From the NCBI RefSeq assembly GCF_001939115.1, contig NZ_MQTZ01000041.1, forward strand, positions 477,997 to 541,996: a DNA stretch of 64,000 nucleotides. The letters run 5' to 3'. A model generated the notes under the pieces. That model was not told the origin of the DNA and did not search any database. It saw nothing but the letters and a program-made list of their open reading frames with translations. Every line of letters starts with the position of its first letter. The first letter of the stretch is position 1. The translations under genes and the position numbers were made by a program. Positions 23,967 through 33,970 of the stretch are shown piece by piece. The DNA is from Leptolyngbya sp. 'hensonii'. Its GTDB lineage: Bacteria > Cyanobacteriota > Cyanobacteriia > GCF-001939115.

Positions 23967-25061
23967 ATGCAACCCTTACCTTCCCTCCAAATTGGCCAGC
24001 ACGTTGCCCGCTATCCCGTTATTCAGGGAGGCATGGGCATCCGCATTTCAGGGGCACGGCTGGCTGCTGCTGTGGCCAACGCAGGGGGCATTGGCATCAT
24101 CTCCGCTGTTGCTCTGGGGCTAAACTCACCGTACTTCGATATTAAGGTACGCAATACCCACAAGCGGCGAGAGCAGTTTTTTGAGGCCAATCGGCTGGCT
24201 CTGATTGATGAAATTCAGAAAGCCCGTGGCCTCAGTCCTGATGGGGTGATTGGAGTAAATGTCATGGTGGCGGCCCAGGATTACGAAACCCTGATTCGCA
24301 CTGCGGCGGAACAGGGGGTGAATTTGATTATCTCTGGAGCTGGACTGCCGTTCCAGATGCCCGAATATGCCGCAGGCTATCCAGAGGTGGCCCTGGTGCC
24401 GATCGTGTCCACAACCCGCGCCGCTCGCATCATCTGCCGTAAATGGGAACGTCAGTATGGGCGGCTTCCGGATGCCTTTGTGGTGGAAAATCCCAATTCG
24501 GCGGGAGGGCATCTGGGGGCAAAATCAGAGGAACTGGGGGATCCAGCATTGGAGGCCGAGCAGGTGATCCCAGAACTGGTGGCCTATCTGCAACAGGAAG
24601 TCGGGCAACCTATTCCGGTGATTGCGGCAGGAGGAGCCTGGGATCGGGCCGATATCGATCGGATGCTGGCTTTGGGTGCAAGGGGTGTCCAGATTGGCAC
24701 CCGCTTTATCACCACGAATGAATGCGATGCAGATATCCGCTACAAGGAATTTCACCTGCAGGCCCGATCGGAGGATGTGGTGATTATCTCCAGCCCGGTC
24801 GGATTACCAGGACGGGCATTGCGGAATGCCTTTGTAGAAAAGGCTCTGGCCGGTTCTCCTGATCTGGAAAAACGATGTCTTTTGAACTGTCTCCATACCT
24901 GTAAATGTCGTGATGAGCAGCAATACTATTGCATTATTCAGGCATTGGATCGAGCTGCCCGTGGAGATATTGAAAATGGCTTGATTTTTGCTGGAAGTAA
25001 TGCTGGACGAGCCGAACGTATTATCTCTGTTGCAGAACTGATGGCAGAGTTAGTGGCCTGA
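23967..25061 (+). CDS. NAD(P)H-dependent flavin oxidoreductase / nitronate monooxygenase family protein
   Basis: This is an FMN-binding TIM barrel of the nitronate monooxygenase (2-nitropropane dioxygenase) and enoyl reductase FabK group. The N-terminal PVIQGGMGIRISG, NAGGIGIISA, the catalytic-type histidine in AGGHLG (H182), AAGGAWD and ARGVQIGTRF are all typical. The 364-residue length is normal. Towards the C-terminus it has an unusual cysteine cluster (C304, C308, C312, C314, C322). This occurs in a bacterial subfamily and could bind a metal or Fe-S cluster. The exact substrate is unknown. It is divergent from the P450 operon across a MITE-like element. Confidence 0.85.
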   Translation: MQPLPSLQIGQHVARYPVIQGGMGIRISGARLAAAVANAGGIGIISAVALGLNSPYFDIKVRNTHKRREQFFEANRLALIDEIQKARGLSPDGVIGVNVMVAAQDYETLIRTAAEQGVNLIISGAGLPFQMPEYAAGYPEVALVPIVSTTRAARIICRKWERQYGRLPDAFVVENPNSAGGHLGAKSEELGDPALEAEQVIPELVAYLQQEVGQPIPVIAAGGAWDRADIDRMLALGARGVQIGTRFITTNECDADIRYKEFHLQARSEDVVIISSPVGLPGRALRNAFVEKALAGSPDLEKRCLLNCLHTCKCRDEQQYYCIIQALDRAARGDIENGLIFAGSNAGRAERIISVAELMAELVA

Positions 25062-25190
25062 TTGCACGGACAAGCCTTTGATCGTGGATTGGGTGGAACG
25101 AACTGGAATCCCCTATCAATGAGGATTTTGTTAGTTTCTGCTGGGGTGTTTCCCTGCTGGGGTGAAGTTGCCATCTTCGACGCCCAAGCT

Positions 25191-28100
25191 TCAGGATGGG
25201 GTTACCCCTTCCAAATCCTCATCCGTCAGGTCATACAGGGAGCGTAACTGCTCCAGTTTCTCCGAGTCAGGGTGCCAGAATCCTCGCCCGTGGGCTTCCA
25301 GCATGCGCCCGACAATGTTGCGAAAGGCTTCTGGATTGGCCTGCCGCAGTTTCTCGGCCATGGCTGCATCCAGAGCATAGGTGTCTGCGGCCTGGTTATA
25401 GACCCAGGATTCCTGAAAGTCCACAGTACCACCCCAACCGATCAGGGCGGTCATCCGCTGGGAAATCTCATAGGCTCCGCCAGACCCTTGAGCGGCCATG
25501 GCCTCTGCCCAGCGGGGGTTGAGCAGCTTGCTGCGGTATTCGAGACGCAGCACTTCATCTAAATTTCGCGGTGTTGGATGGCGGGAAAAACTCTCGACGA
25601 AGCTGGCGGTGACCTTGCGACCCTGTTGCTGTTCAGCAGCCTGTTTCAGAGCACCGGTGTTGGCGTAATACTCCTGAATATCTGTCAGGCCATACTCCAC
25701 CGAGTCGATCTCCTGCACAATCCGCTGGGTGGTTTGAAGCAAGGTGTTCAAGACTTCCGATCGGGCCTCTCCCCGATCCTGACGACCATAACTAAAGGCA
25801 TTGCGACCCTGCCAGGTTTGCCCCAACTCCTGGCCCGATTCCCAGTTAGAAGCCACCACCTGGTCATTCACCAGGGAGCCATAATCCCCAGCAGGATTTG
25901 AGAACAATCGGGCGGCCCCATTCTGGATGCCCCTGGCCTGCAGATCCAGGGCATGTTTGCGGATGAAATTCTGCTCGATCGGCTCCTCCACTGCTGCCGC
26001 TCGCTGGAACAGATCATCCAGCAGTTCAATCACATTCACGAAACTATCTCGGAAGATGCCAGACAGGTTCGCCAGCACATCAATCCGGGGATGGCCCACC
26101 GTCTCCAGGGGCTTCAACTCATAGCGCACAATGCGTCCGGTCCCTTCCTTGACCGGCTCTGCGCCGACCAGTTCCAGCAGAATCCCCAGGGATTCGCCCT
26201 TGGTTTTGATTACATCCAGGCCCCACAGCATCACGGCCACCGTTTCGGGATAGGTCTGGTGTTGTTCCTGATGCTGAGCCAGGATCTGGTGGGCGATCGC
26301 TCGGCCCCGTTCATAGGCTGCCGCAGACGGCATCCGATAGGGATCGAGGGCATGAATGTTACGGCCCGTTGGCAATACCCCTGGCCCATCCCGCAGCAGA
26401 TCGCCTCCGGGGGCTGGGGGAATGTACTCCCCATTCAGCCCCCGCAGCAGGTTCGTCAGTTCCCCATCGGTTTGCAGCAGCAAATCCCGCACCAGAATCG
26501 CCTGGTCGATCATCTCCTCTGAAATGGATTGACTGGAGACCCGATTCAGGACTGTTTTGCGATCGCCCCCCGCCACAATCTCCTGTAGTACTGGCTCTGG
26601 CAGAGCCTCCTCCCCCAGGTACGCCTGCAGATAGCTGGTCAGTTTGGCTGCGTCAGGCCGATCGCCCAGAATGTGCAGTCCAGAGGAAAACAGGCGATTC
26701 TCCAGCGTCTGCAGGTACTCGTAGAGTTTGATCAGGTAGCGATCGAACACCTCTGGACTGAACAGACGGACATTTTCGGGGGAGAAGCCAATCCCCAGAC
26801 GTTTGGCCTCCTCAAAGGGACAATCCGCATCCAGGCCCGTATCCATGACTTTCTGGCAAATGATTTCCTGGAGGGCGTAATTCTTCTGGGGGTCTTCCCG
26901 ATACTCCGAAATCAGATCCCGCAGGGTGACCAGTTCCTTGTACAGGCCCGCCCGCCCGTAGGGAGGCACATTATGAGACACCAACACCCCATAGCCCCGG
27001 CGCTTCGCCAGCATAGATTCAGAAGGATTGTTCGCCGCATAAACATAGAGGTGGGGCAGATGGCCCAGCAGAATATCTGGCCAGGAATAGCCTGTATTCC
27101 CCAGGGGACAACCGGGCAGCCATTCCATGGTGCCGTGCATGCCGAAGTGAACCACAGCATCCGCCTGGAAATCCTGTTGCAGCCACTGGTAGAAGGCAGC
27201 GTACTGGGGATGGGGGGTCATATCCCGTTCGAACATCAGCCGCATAGGGTCGCCAGGAATGCCCAGGGGAGGTTGCACCCCAATCCAGACGTTCCCCAGT
27301 TGCACCCCCCCAATCCAGAAGTCTTCCCCGTAGGTTTTAATCCCTGAACCCGTGAGAGATTTCCACTGCTGCTCAATCCGGTGGGCCTTCAGGTAGCCCA
27401 GCCAACGATCGAGGGCATAGACGGAAACGGTGGGTCCGGCATGGATCTCTGGCGTAGTGGGTAATTCATCCGCTGCTTTCACTTGCCGGATCAGGTCTTC
27501 CCCATCTAGAGGCAGGTCCCCGATCGTATATCCCTGCTCCTCCATCGCCTGTAGCAGCTTCAGCAAGGATTGGGGCACATTTAGCAGGGCCGCTGTACCG
27601 GCAGCCCCATAACCAGGTGGGAAGCCATAGAGGATAATGGCAATCCGCCGGTCAGCGGAGGGCTTCTGACGCAGGGCGATCCATTGCTTCAGCCTGCCAG
27701 TCAACCGTTTCACCCGCTCCGGGATCAGGTAGATGGTGTCACCCACCAATCCTCCCAGGGGTACCGGATCGATCGCCCCATCCAGTTCCGGCAGGGCATA
27801 GAGCACCACACTTTGCAATCCCCCAATCCCTTTGCGAGTCCAGGAATGGATATCCTGGATCAGCAAGGGGGCCGACACCACATAGGGCACATTCTTTGTC
27901 ATCAGGATCTGCTGGGCAATGTCGGAGCGTCGCCCCCCCTCCATGGAACCTGCCGGACCTCCCACCAGGGGAAAACCGATCGTGGAGACGATCGCATCCA
28001 CAACCACCGCATCATCCGACAGAGAGAGGACCTCCACCTTTCCGGCCCGTCGCTGAGCCTGCTCATAGGTCGTCGTCATCAAATCCCGCACGGCCACATG

Positions 28101-28928
28101 GGCCTCCACCCCATTGATGAAAATGGGCAGAGGAATCAGACCCGCCTGCTCAAATTCCCGAATCAGCTGGGGAATGTAGGGCTGTTTGGTGATGACGTGT
28201 TTGCGGTAGAGGAGAATCCCCACCACGGGACGGGTTCGCTGCTCCCGATCGACCCGACCGAGATACCAGTTCAAATAAGCTCTGGGAGATTCGAAATAGC
28301 CCTCATAGTTGGGATGCAGGAGGCCGATATTAGGGGTTTCGATCGGGGGCGCGATCGCGCCCACCGTCAGCCCCAGATATTTCTCAGCCAGGGTCCAGAA
28401 TAGGGCCGCCACATTCTCCGCGCCCCCGGCGTTCCAGTAGCCATAGATGATCAGCCACTGGCGCAGATCCTGTACTTTCGCTACCGGCACAAATTTCAGG
28501 AGCTTGGGACCCAGCTTCAGAAAGCTGATGTAACCGGCCAACTTGTCCTCTTCCCGCCCGTTACTGAACTTATCCAGGATGAACTTCACGGGCTTGGGCA
28601 TGCCTTTGGGCCGATCGCCGATTGCAAAGGCCCCCAACCGGGTCAGACTCATCAACTCCAGAGCTGACTCAAACACCAGACGCATGGGGACTGTCTGCAG
28701 CCGATCGCGCAGCCATACGACCTGGTCATAGTCAAACAGGAGACTACCGAAAAACACCTGGGCTCCCTGCAGGGACTGCTCCACCGCCGTGGGATTGGCC
28801 GCCAGATCCCGATCGCTGAAGACAAGGATTTCCAGACCAGGACAGCGCTCTTGAGCTGTTTGGGCCGCCTGCCGATACAGATCAGCATTGAAAGATTCAA
28901 ACCCAGCAATCAGAACAATGCGTGGCAT
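25191..28928 (-). CDS. bchH: Magnesium chelatase subunit H family protein (ChlH/BchH-like, second-type paralogue)
   Basis: This is the large subunit of a tetrapyrrole metal chelatase: it binds the porphyrin and receives the metal with the AAA+ ChlI/ChlD partners. The 1245-residue protein matches the ChlH/BchH/CobN superfamily throughout, with GYWNAGGAENVAALFW, PPIETPNIGLLHPNYEGYF, VVHFGMHGTMEWLPG and QEIDSVEYGLTDIQEYYANTG (read in segments). It is shorter than the usual ChlH of oxygenic phototrophs (about 1330) and lacks that protein's N-terminal start. It is therefore probably the extra BchH-type paralogue seen in some cyanobacteria, not the housekeeping subunit. CobN-type cobalt chelation cannot be excluded. 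It is monocistronic, with no chlI or chlD nearby. Confidence 0.82.
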   Translation of the reverse strand: MPRIVLIAGFESFNADLYRQAAQTAQERCPGLEILVFSDRDLAANPTAVEQSLQGAQVFFGSLLFDYDQVVWLRDRLQTVPMRLVFESALELMSLTRLGAFAIGDRPKGMPKPVKFILDKFSNGREEDKLAGYISFLKLGPKLLKFVPVAKVQDLRQWLIIYGYWNAGGAENVAALFWTLAEKYLGLTVGAIAPPIETPNIGLLHPNYEGYFESPRAYLNWYLGRVDREQRTRPVVGILLYRKHVITKQPYIPQLIREFEQAGLIPLPIFINGVEAHVAVRDLMTTTYEQAQRRAGKVEVLSLSDDAVVVDAIVSTIGFPLVGGPAGSMEGGRRSDIAQQILMTKNVPYVVSAPLLIQDIHSWTRKGIGGLQSVVLYALPELDGAIDPVPLGGLVGDTIYLIPERVKRLTGRLKQWIALRQKPSADRRIAIILYGFPPGYGAAGTAALLNVPQSLLKLLQAMEEQGYTIGDLPLDGEDLIRQVKAADELPTTPEIHAGPTVSVYALDRWLGYLKAHRIEQQWKSLTGSGIKTYGEDFWIGGVQLGNVWIGVQPPLGIPGDPMRLMFERDMTPHPQYAAFYQWLQQDFQADAVVHFGMHGTMEWLPGCPLGNTGYSWPDILLGHLPHLYVYAANNPSESMLAKRRGYGVLVSHNVPPYGRAGLYKELVTLRDLISEYREDPQKNYALQEIICQKVMDTGLDADCPFEEAKRLGIGFSPENVRLFSPEVFDRYLIKLYEYLQTLENRLFSSGLHILGDRPDAAKLTSYLQAYLGEEALPEPVLQEIVAGGDRKTVLNRVSSQSISEEMIDQAILVRDLLLQTDGELTNLLRGLNGEYIPPAPGGDLLRDGPGVLPTGRNIHALDPYRMPSAAAYERGRAIAHQILAQHQEQHQTYPETVAVMLWGLDVIKTKGESLGILLELVGAEPVKEGTGRIVRYELKPLETVGHPRIDVLANLSGIFRDSFVNVIELLDDLFQRAAAVEEPIEQNFIRKHALDLQARGIQNGAARLFSNPAGDYGSLVNDQVVASNWESGQELGQTWQGRNAFSYGRQDRGEARSEVLNTLLQTTQRIVQEIDSVEYGLTDIQEYYANTGALKQAAEQQQGRKVTASFVESFSRHPTPRNLDEVLRLEYRSKLLNPRWAEAMAAQGSGGAYEISQRMTALIGWGGTVDFQESWVYNQAADTYALDAAMAEKLRQANPEAFRNIVGRMLEAHGRGFWHPDSEKLEQLRSLYDLTDEDLEGVTPS

Positions 28929-29082
28929 AGGGTGCAGAGAAGGGGGATGCTAGAATTATCATATCGAGAGAATTTATAAAACTTTATATTTCGGATCTCG
29001 CCAGATTCCTGTCGAATTGTGATGCATAGGTGTTGCCTTCACGGGTCTGTATCGGATCTGGAATAACGTCCATGGACAGGTC

Positions 29083-30783
29083 TTGCAGACAACACGGCTA
29101 TCCATTCCTTCCTTCAATTCACTATCCTTATCGAGGGCTTTTTGGATCGTGCCTCAGCTTAACAACCTCTGGTCTATCTCTCTGCTGGCTATAACTTATG
29201 TTTTCCTGGGTAAGGCAACCCTAACCTTTGCAACGCTGCCTGGTGGTGTAACCCCTGTCTGGCCTGCAGCGGGTGTGGCCCTCACCGCTATTTTACTCTT
29301 TGGCTATAGAGTCTGGCCCGGAATCCTGATCGGGGCATTCATTCTTCACATTACCTCGAACGGATTCACCCTGCCTAATCTGCTAGGTGGTCTCAGCATT
29401 GGCCTGGGGAATACGCTCACCACGGTGCTTCCGGTAGTTTTGCTGAGCCGGTGGGTCAAAGTCTCAGACCTGTTGGAGCGATCGGGCAACGTGTTTTTGT
29501 TTGTGGCTCTGATGATCCCGGCCCCCTTTCTCAGTGCGACGATCGGAGTCACGACCCTGTGCCTGACTCAGGTCGCCCCCTGGCCCGCCTATGGGACGAT
29601 CTGGTGGACCTGGGCGATCTCGAATCTCTTTGGGGTTTTGCTGGTGGCTCCTTTGTTACTAGCCTGGAGTCAGCCCAATTACAGGCTGGGACAGTTCTCC
29701 CGGCTTAGATGGGCAGAAGCCGTACTGCTGGTCAGCCTGATCGTGGGAATTAATGCGGTGGCCTGGGCCATCCAGGTGCAGTTGGAATTCGTGCTGATTC
29801 CGCTGCTGGTTTGGTCTGCCTTTCGTTTTGGCCATCGTGGCACGACCCTGATGGTGGTTCTCATTTACATGGCAGCCGTGCTAAGAATCGTCTCCGGGGT
29901 CAACCAATCTGGTTCAACCGTCAACACGGCTCTCCTCCTCTTTCAGACCTTCATTGGGGTGATTACCTTAATGACCCTGGTTCTTCCCACCGTGATCCGA
30001 GAGCGACAGCGGGCCGAAACGAGTCTGAAAACGGCCAATCAGGAACTGCAGCTCCTGACCCAGCAACTGCAAGTGGCCAACGATGAACTGGAAGACCGGG
30101 TGGAGCAACGCACCCATGAGCTGAGACTGGAGCAAGAGCGGGCCGAAAACCTCCTGCTCAATATTTTGCCCCGCCCGATCGCGGAGCAATTGAAACGGGA
30201 AGAGAAGTCGATCGCTGATGGGTTCGAATCCGTGACCGTCTTATTTGCCGACATTGTAGGCTTCACCGAATACTCTAGTATGGTGTCTCCCCAGGAACTG
30301 GTCAGCGTGTTGAACCAGATCTTCTCCGCTTTTGATCGACTCTCCGCTAAATATGACCTGGAGAAAATCAAAACCATCGGCGACGCCTATATGGTCGTGG
30401 GTGGCGTCCCCGAACCTCGCCCCGATCATGCCCAGGCCGTAGCCGCCATGGCCCTGGACATGTTGGAGACTGTGAGCCATGTGGCCTCGATCGCAGGCAC
30501 TAAAACCCGCATCCGGATTGGCATCAATACAGGCCCCGTTGTCGCTGGTGTCATTGGCACCAAGAAATTCATCTACGACCTCTGGGGTGACACCGTCAAC
30601 ATTGCCAGTCGCATGGAATCAATGAGCGAACCCAACCGCATCCAGATCACCGCCGCCACTTATGCATGCCTTAAAGACCACTATCACTGTGAAAAACGAG
30701 GCTCCATCTCTGTCAAAGGCAAAGGGGAGATGATCACCTACTGGCTCCTCAGCCAACAGCCCAGCCCCCTGCTCCACCCCTGA
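29083..30783 (+). CDS. Membrane adenylate cyclase with MASE1 sensor domain
   Basis: The 566-residue protein has an N-terminal MASE1 integral-membrane sensor (about 30-305, multiple helices, with TPVWPAAGVALTAILLFGYR), a coiled coil (about 308-365) and a class III cyclase domain (about 383-556). Catalytic residues are complete. The metal ligands are D390 (FADIVGFT) and D434 (IGDAYM), the adenine-selective pair is K430 and D499 (DLWGDTVN), and R510 supports the transition state. The K/D pair predicts ATP rather than GTP. The N-terminus is uncertain: the frame opens with a TTG at 29083, and the nearby ATG at 29072 is out of frame. It is divergent from the chelatase gene. Confidence 0.88.
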   Translation: MQTTRLSIPSFNSLSLSRAFWIVPQLNNLWSISLLAITYVFLGKATLTFATLPGGVTPVWPAAGVALTAILLFGYRVWPGILIGAFILHITSNGFTLPNLLGGLSIGLGNTLTTVLPVVLLSRWVKVSDLLERSGNVFLFVALMIPAPFLSATIGVTTLCLTQVAPWPAYGTIWWTWAISNLFGVLLVAPLLLAWSQPNYRLGQFSRLRWAEAVLLVSLIVGINAVAWAIQVQLEFVLIPLLVWSAFRFGHRGTTLMVVLIYMAAVLRIVSGVNQSGSTVNTALLLFQTFIGVITLMTLVLPTVIRERQRAETSLKTANQELQLLTQQLQVANDELEDRVEQRTHELRLEQERAENLLLNILPRPIAEQLKREEKSIADGFESVTVLFADIVGFTEYSSMVSPQELVSVLNQIFSAFDRLSAKYDLEKIKTIGDAYMVVGGVPEPRPDHAQAVAAMALDMLETVSHVASIAGTKTRIRIGINTGPVVAGVIGTKKFIYDLWGDTVNIASRMESMSEPNRIQITAATYACLKDHYHCEKRGSISVKGKGEMITYWLLSQQPSPLLHP

Positions 30784-30853
30784 TCCTCCGCTTTTCATGT
30801 TGCCCCCAAAGCTGAGCAGGTTTAGCTAACTGGGGCCTGTTGCCAAAGGCAGG

Positions 30854-32506
30854 TTATTTCAAGCTGTTGATAATAAACTCGCAGGCCCTAGCCGTGATCG
30901 CCATTTCCGTCAGAGTGGGATTTTGCCAGCCTGCCGAGGGCCAGCAAGCCCCATCCACCACCAGAAGATTGGGGGCTTCCCAGCACTGATTGTAGGGATT
31001 GAGCACCGAATTGGTCGGAGACGTTCCCATCCGGGCTCCCCCCACTTCATGGATATAAAAACCAGGAGGGGCAGCAAACATCACCGTCTCTTCCAACTGC
31101 CGCAGGGCACGGGGATAGGCTGGAGCTTTCAGCAACTCCGTTAGCCTCAGGCATTGCCCTCCGGCCAAGTCTACCAGTTCCTGGATTTGGCTTTGCATGT
31201 GGGCCAGCATCTGGTGTTCATTATCAGACCAACTACAGTCAATATGGGCAACAGGAATGCCCCAGGTATCAACCACCATAGGGTCCAGTTGTACCTGATT
31301 TTCATAGCGGGGAAGAACTTCCCCATGGCCAACCAGAAACCCAAGGGCACTGTCGCCAAATTTGCGCACGACATGGGGAATACTGAAGCGCTGCACGCCT
31401 CCCCAGAGGCCATAACCCCGCAAAAATGATTCCTCCTGGGGCTGGAGGTTGGAGAACCGGGGAATGAAAAAGCTATCACATCCAGACAGTTCAAAGGGTG
31501 GAGAGGGTTGTTTGAAGCTGGGCAGGGTAAAAAAGCTCATGGTGGAGATGTGATCCATCAGATAACGCCCCAGTAGCCCTGATTCGTTGACCAGACCCCC
31601 GGATTGATGCTGTTCGGTTGAATGCAGCAGGATGCGCACGGATTCGATCGTTGAAGCACAGAGGATGACAATCCGACCCCAAACCTCATGGGCTGTCTGG
31701 TTGACTCGGTGAATGTAGCCCACCCCCCGGGCCTGACGGGTTTGGGGGTCAAAGATAATATGGCTGACCACGGCATCGGGCTGCAGGGAGACCTTTCCAG
31801 TCAGCAGGGCGGCCTTGAGAGAAGACCCAACACTGGAGGAGCGGGGCCAGGGTTTGTCCGGGTTGGGCTGATGGCGAGGAAAGCCCCGAGAGATGATCAG
31901 GGAGCGATCGGGCCAGCGATCGGCCACCAGGGTTTTGAGGTACTCCTCTGCTGGGGTGAAGGCTGCGGGGTGCTGGTACTGGCCATCTGGTAGTTGCGAT
32001 AACCCATTCCGTTCCCCTTGCACCTGGAAAAACTGCTCCAGTCGATCGTAGTAGGGAGCGAGGTCCGCATGGGTCAGGGGCCAGTCCTCTCCATAGCCAT
32101 CCCGACTGGCTGCTTTGAATTCATAGTCCGATAGCCGCAGGGTGATTCCACCCCAGGTCAGACTCTTGCCCCCCACTTGCCGTCCCCGCATCCAGTAAAA
32201 AGGCTGATCCGGCGGTGTTGTATAAGGGTTTTCTGTTTCATCCACAAATAGATCCGGATTGGTTTTCCAATATCCGGGATGGAGCGCCTGGTAGGACTGT
32301 TTCCGGGTAATCAAGAGGTTGCGAAAACGTCGGGCCGTATTGCCCAGATTATTACCCAGGGCAGCTTCAGGCTCTAACTGAGGACCGGCATCCAGAACCA
32401 GCACAGTTAACCCTCGTTCGCTCAGTTCTTTCGCTGCAACGCCACCTGTAGCTCCAGATCCAACGACAATAGCATCATAGATTTCAGGCGATGGGTAATT
32501 GTTCAT
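30854..32506 (-). CDS. GMC-family FAD-dependent oxidoreductase
   Basis: This is a glucose-methanol-choline-type flavoenzyme of 550 residues that would oxidise an alcohol or sugar. The dinucleotide-binding GxGxxG is at 16-21 (VGSGATGG). RGRQVGGKSLTWGGI is the FAD-contacting GMC signature. The conserved C-terminal HEVGGARMG and GWQNPTLTEMAITAR supply the active-site His and Asn. There is no signal peptide or cytochrome-fusion domain. The substrate cannot be deduced. It converges on the cyclase gene and has no operon partner. Confidence 0.87.
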   Translation of the reverse strand: MNNYPSPEIYDAIVVGSGATGGVAAKELSERGLTVLVLDAGPQLEPEAALGNNLGNTARRFRNLLITRKQSYQALHPGYWKTNPDLFVDETENPYTTPPDQPFYWMRGRQVGGKSLTWGGITLRLSDYEFKAASRDGYGEDWPLTHADLAPYYDRLEQFFQVQGERNGLSQLPDGQYQHPAAFTPAEEYLKTLVADRWPDRSLIISRGFPRHQPNPDKPWPRSSSVGSSLKAALLTGKVSLQPDAVVSHIIFDPQTRQARGVGYIHRVNQTAHEVWGRIVILCASTIESVRILLHSTEQHQSGGLVNESGLLGRYLMDHISTMSFFTLPSFKQPSPPFELSGCDSFFIPRFSNLQPQEESFLRGYGLWGGVQRFSIPHVVRKFGDSALGFLVGHGEVLPRYENQVQLDPMVVDTWGIPVAHIDCSWSDNEHQMLAHMQSQIQELVDLAGGQCLRLTELLKAPAYPRALRQLEETVMFAAPPGFYIHEVGGARMGTSPTNSVLNPYNQCWEAPNLLVVDGACWPSAGWQNPTLTEMAITARACEFIINSLK

Positions 32507-32613
32507 GGGACAGCGAAAACAACTTTCCTCAAGAGATAACGAAGGGTCGCAAATATCTTACAGCGTTTCGAGAGTCACTGCCGAGGAGTAACATTGACAG
32601 CATGGGTTCAGGC

Positions 32614-33900
32614 TTAGCCAGTAACGGGGGTTCCATGTACCGGTAGAGTTACGGTGAAGGTTGTTCCCCGCCCCACCTTGCTGTCTACCCGAATCTGTCC
32701 CTGGTGCAAATCAACAAACCGCTTCACGATGTTCAACCCCAATCCAGTTCCAGGAATATTACTGACATTTTTGCCCCGGTGGAAAGGCTCAAACAAATGG
32801 GGTAGATCCTCCTTCGGAATGCCAATTCCCTGATCCGTAATGCGGAAAATGACCTGACCCGCATATTGGGAGAGGCGCAGGGCAATGGGGGTGCGATCGG
32901 GGGAATAACGCATGGAGTTGGAGAGAATATTCGTCAGAATAGACCACAATAACCGTTGATCCAGATTGGCAATTAAGCTCCGGTGACGGCTGGCAAAGGT
33001 GATATGAGGCCAGGCAGCCGTGTGCTGGATGTCTGTGACCAAAAGGTGGCAAAACGGGACCAGATTGATAGCCTGGAGATGCAGCGCTAATTTGCGAGCC
33101 TCAATTTTGCCAATTACCAGAATGTCATCAATCATGTGAGTCATGCGTTCCACATCAGACTTGACCCCATCGAGATAATCGCGCCGTTGCTCGATCGAAA
33201 GTTGTGCATCATAGCGTTCCAGAGAAGAGGCTGAGAGCAAAATATTATTCAATGGGTTGCGAAATTCGTGACAAACCATTGCCACAAAGCGAGACTTAAT
33301 TTCACTTAATTCCTGGAGTTGCTCATTGGCCTGACAGAGCTCAGCCGTGCGCTCCCGCACCTTCAGCTCCAGTTCTTCATTGGTTCGCTGCAAGACAGCT
33401 TCAGCCCATTTCCGCTGGGTGATATCTTGAAAGGCCACAACGGTACCCACCACATGACCGTCTTCGTCCTGCATGGGAGTACTAATATACTCCACCGGGA
33501 AGTTAGTGCCGTCCTTGCGCCAAAAAACCTCTGTGTTAGCACGATGCACTCTACCATCCCGAAAGGCTTCATAGATCGGGCATGCATGGACGGGATAGGG
33601 ACTACCATCGGGTCTGGAATGGTGCAGGACGGCATGCATGGAACGACCAATGAGATCCTCAACTGCCCAGCCAATCATTTTGGCCGCTGCCGGATTGACA
33701 AAGGTGACTTTTCCATCCAAATCGAGCCCATAAACCCCCTCACCTACCGAATTCAGGATCAGTTCATGCTGGCGACGGAGGGTTTGCAGGTCCCGATCGG
33801 GGGGAGAAGGGAGATCTGGATTGGCGGATTCACCTTGGAGGTTTAGGGTTGAAGGAAGCCAGTAGTGCTGCCGCATAGATCCAGAATTACTGACGGGCAA
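32614..33900 (-). CDS. PAS domain sensor histidine kinase (soluble)
   Basis: This 428-residue cytoplasmic two-component kinase has a PAS domain (about 41-160, ILNSVGEGVYGLDLDGKV, with a PAC-type end VVAFQDITQRK) and a coiled coil (165-200). A HisKA dimerisation domain follows, with the phospho-acceptor H211 in MVCHEFRNPL. The HATPase domain has ILSNSMRYSPD, DQGIGIP and GTGLGL boxes. There are no membrane segments. It is divergent from the REC-AraC regulator gene (70 bases apart), so the two form a likely cognate pair. Confidence 0.93.
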   Translation of the reverse strand: MPVSNSGSMRQHYWLPSTLNLQGESANPDLPSPPDRDLQTLRRQHELILNSVGEGVYGLDLDGKVTFVNPAAAKMIGWAVEDLIGRSMHAVLHHSRPDGSPYPVHACPIYEAFRDGRVHRANTEVFWRKDGTNFPVEYISTPMQDEDGHVVGTVVAFQDITQRKWAEAVLQRTNEELELKVRERTAELCQANEQLQELSEIKSRFVAMVCHEFRNPLNNILLSASSLERYDAQLSIEQRRDYLDGVKSDVERMTHMIDDILVIGKIEARKLALHLQAINLVPFCHLLVTDIQHTAAWPHITFASRHRSLIANLDQRLLWSILTNILSNSMRYSPDRTPIALRLSQYAGQVIFRITDQGIGIPKEDLPHLFEPFHRGKNVSNIPGTGLGLNIVKRFVDLHQGQIRVDSKVGRGTTFTVTLPVHGTPVTG

Positions 33901-33970
33901 TCAATATTAAAACCAACGATTGGTATTCCACTACACTGCCAGATGAGCCTGACAGAGCTAGAAACAGGAC

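Noticed and set aside
30218..30240. A tRNA-like T-loop sequence (GGGTTCGAATCC)
   Set aside because: It is inside the MASE1 cyclase coding frame, where it encodes part of the catalytic domain. There is no acceptor stem or anticodon arm around it.
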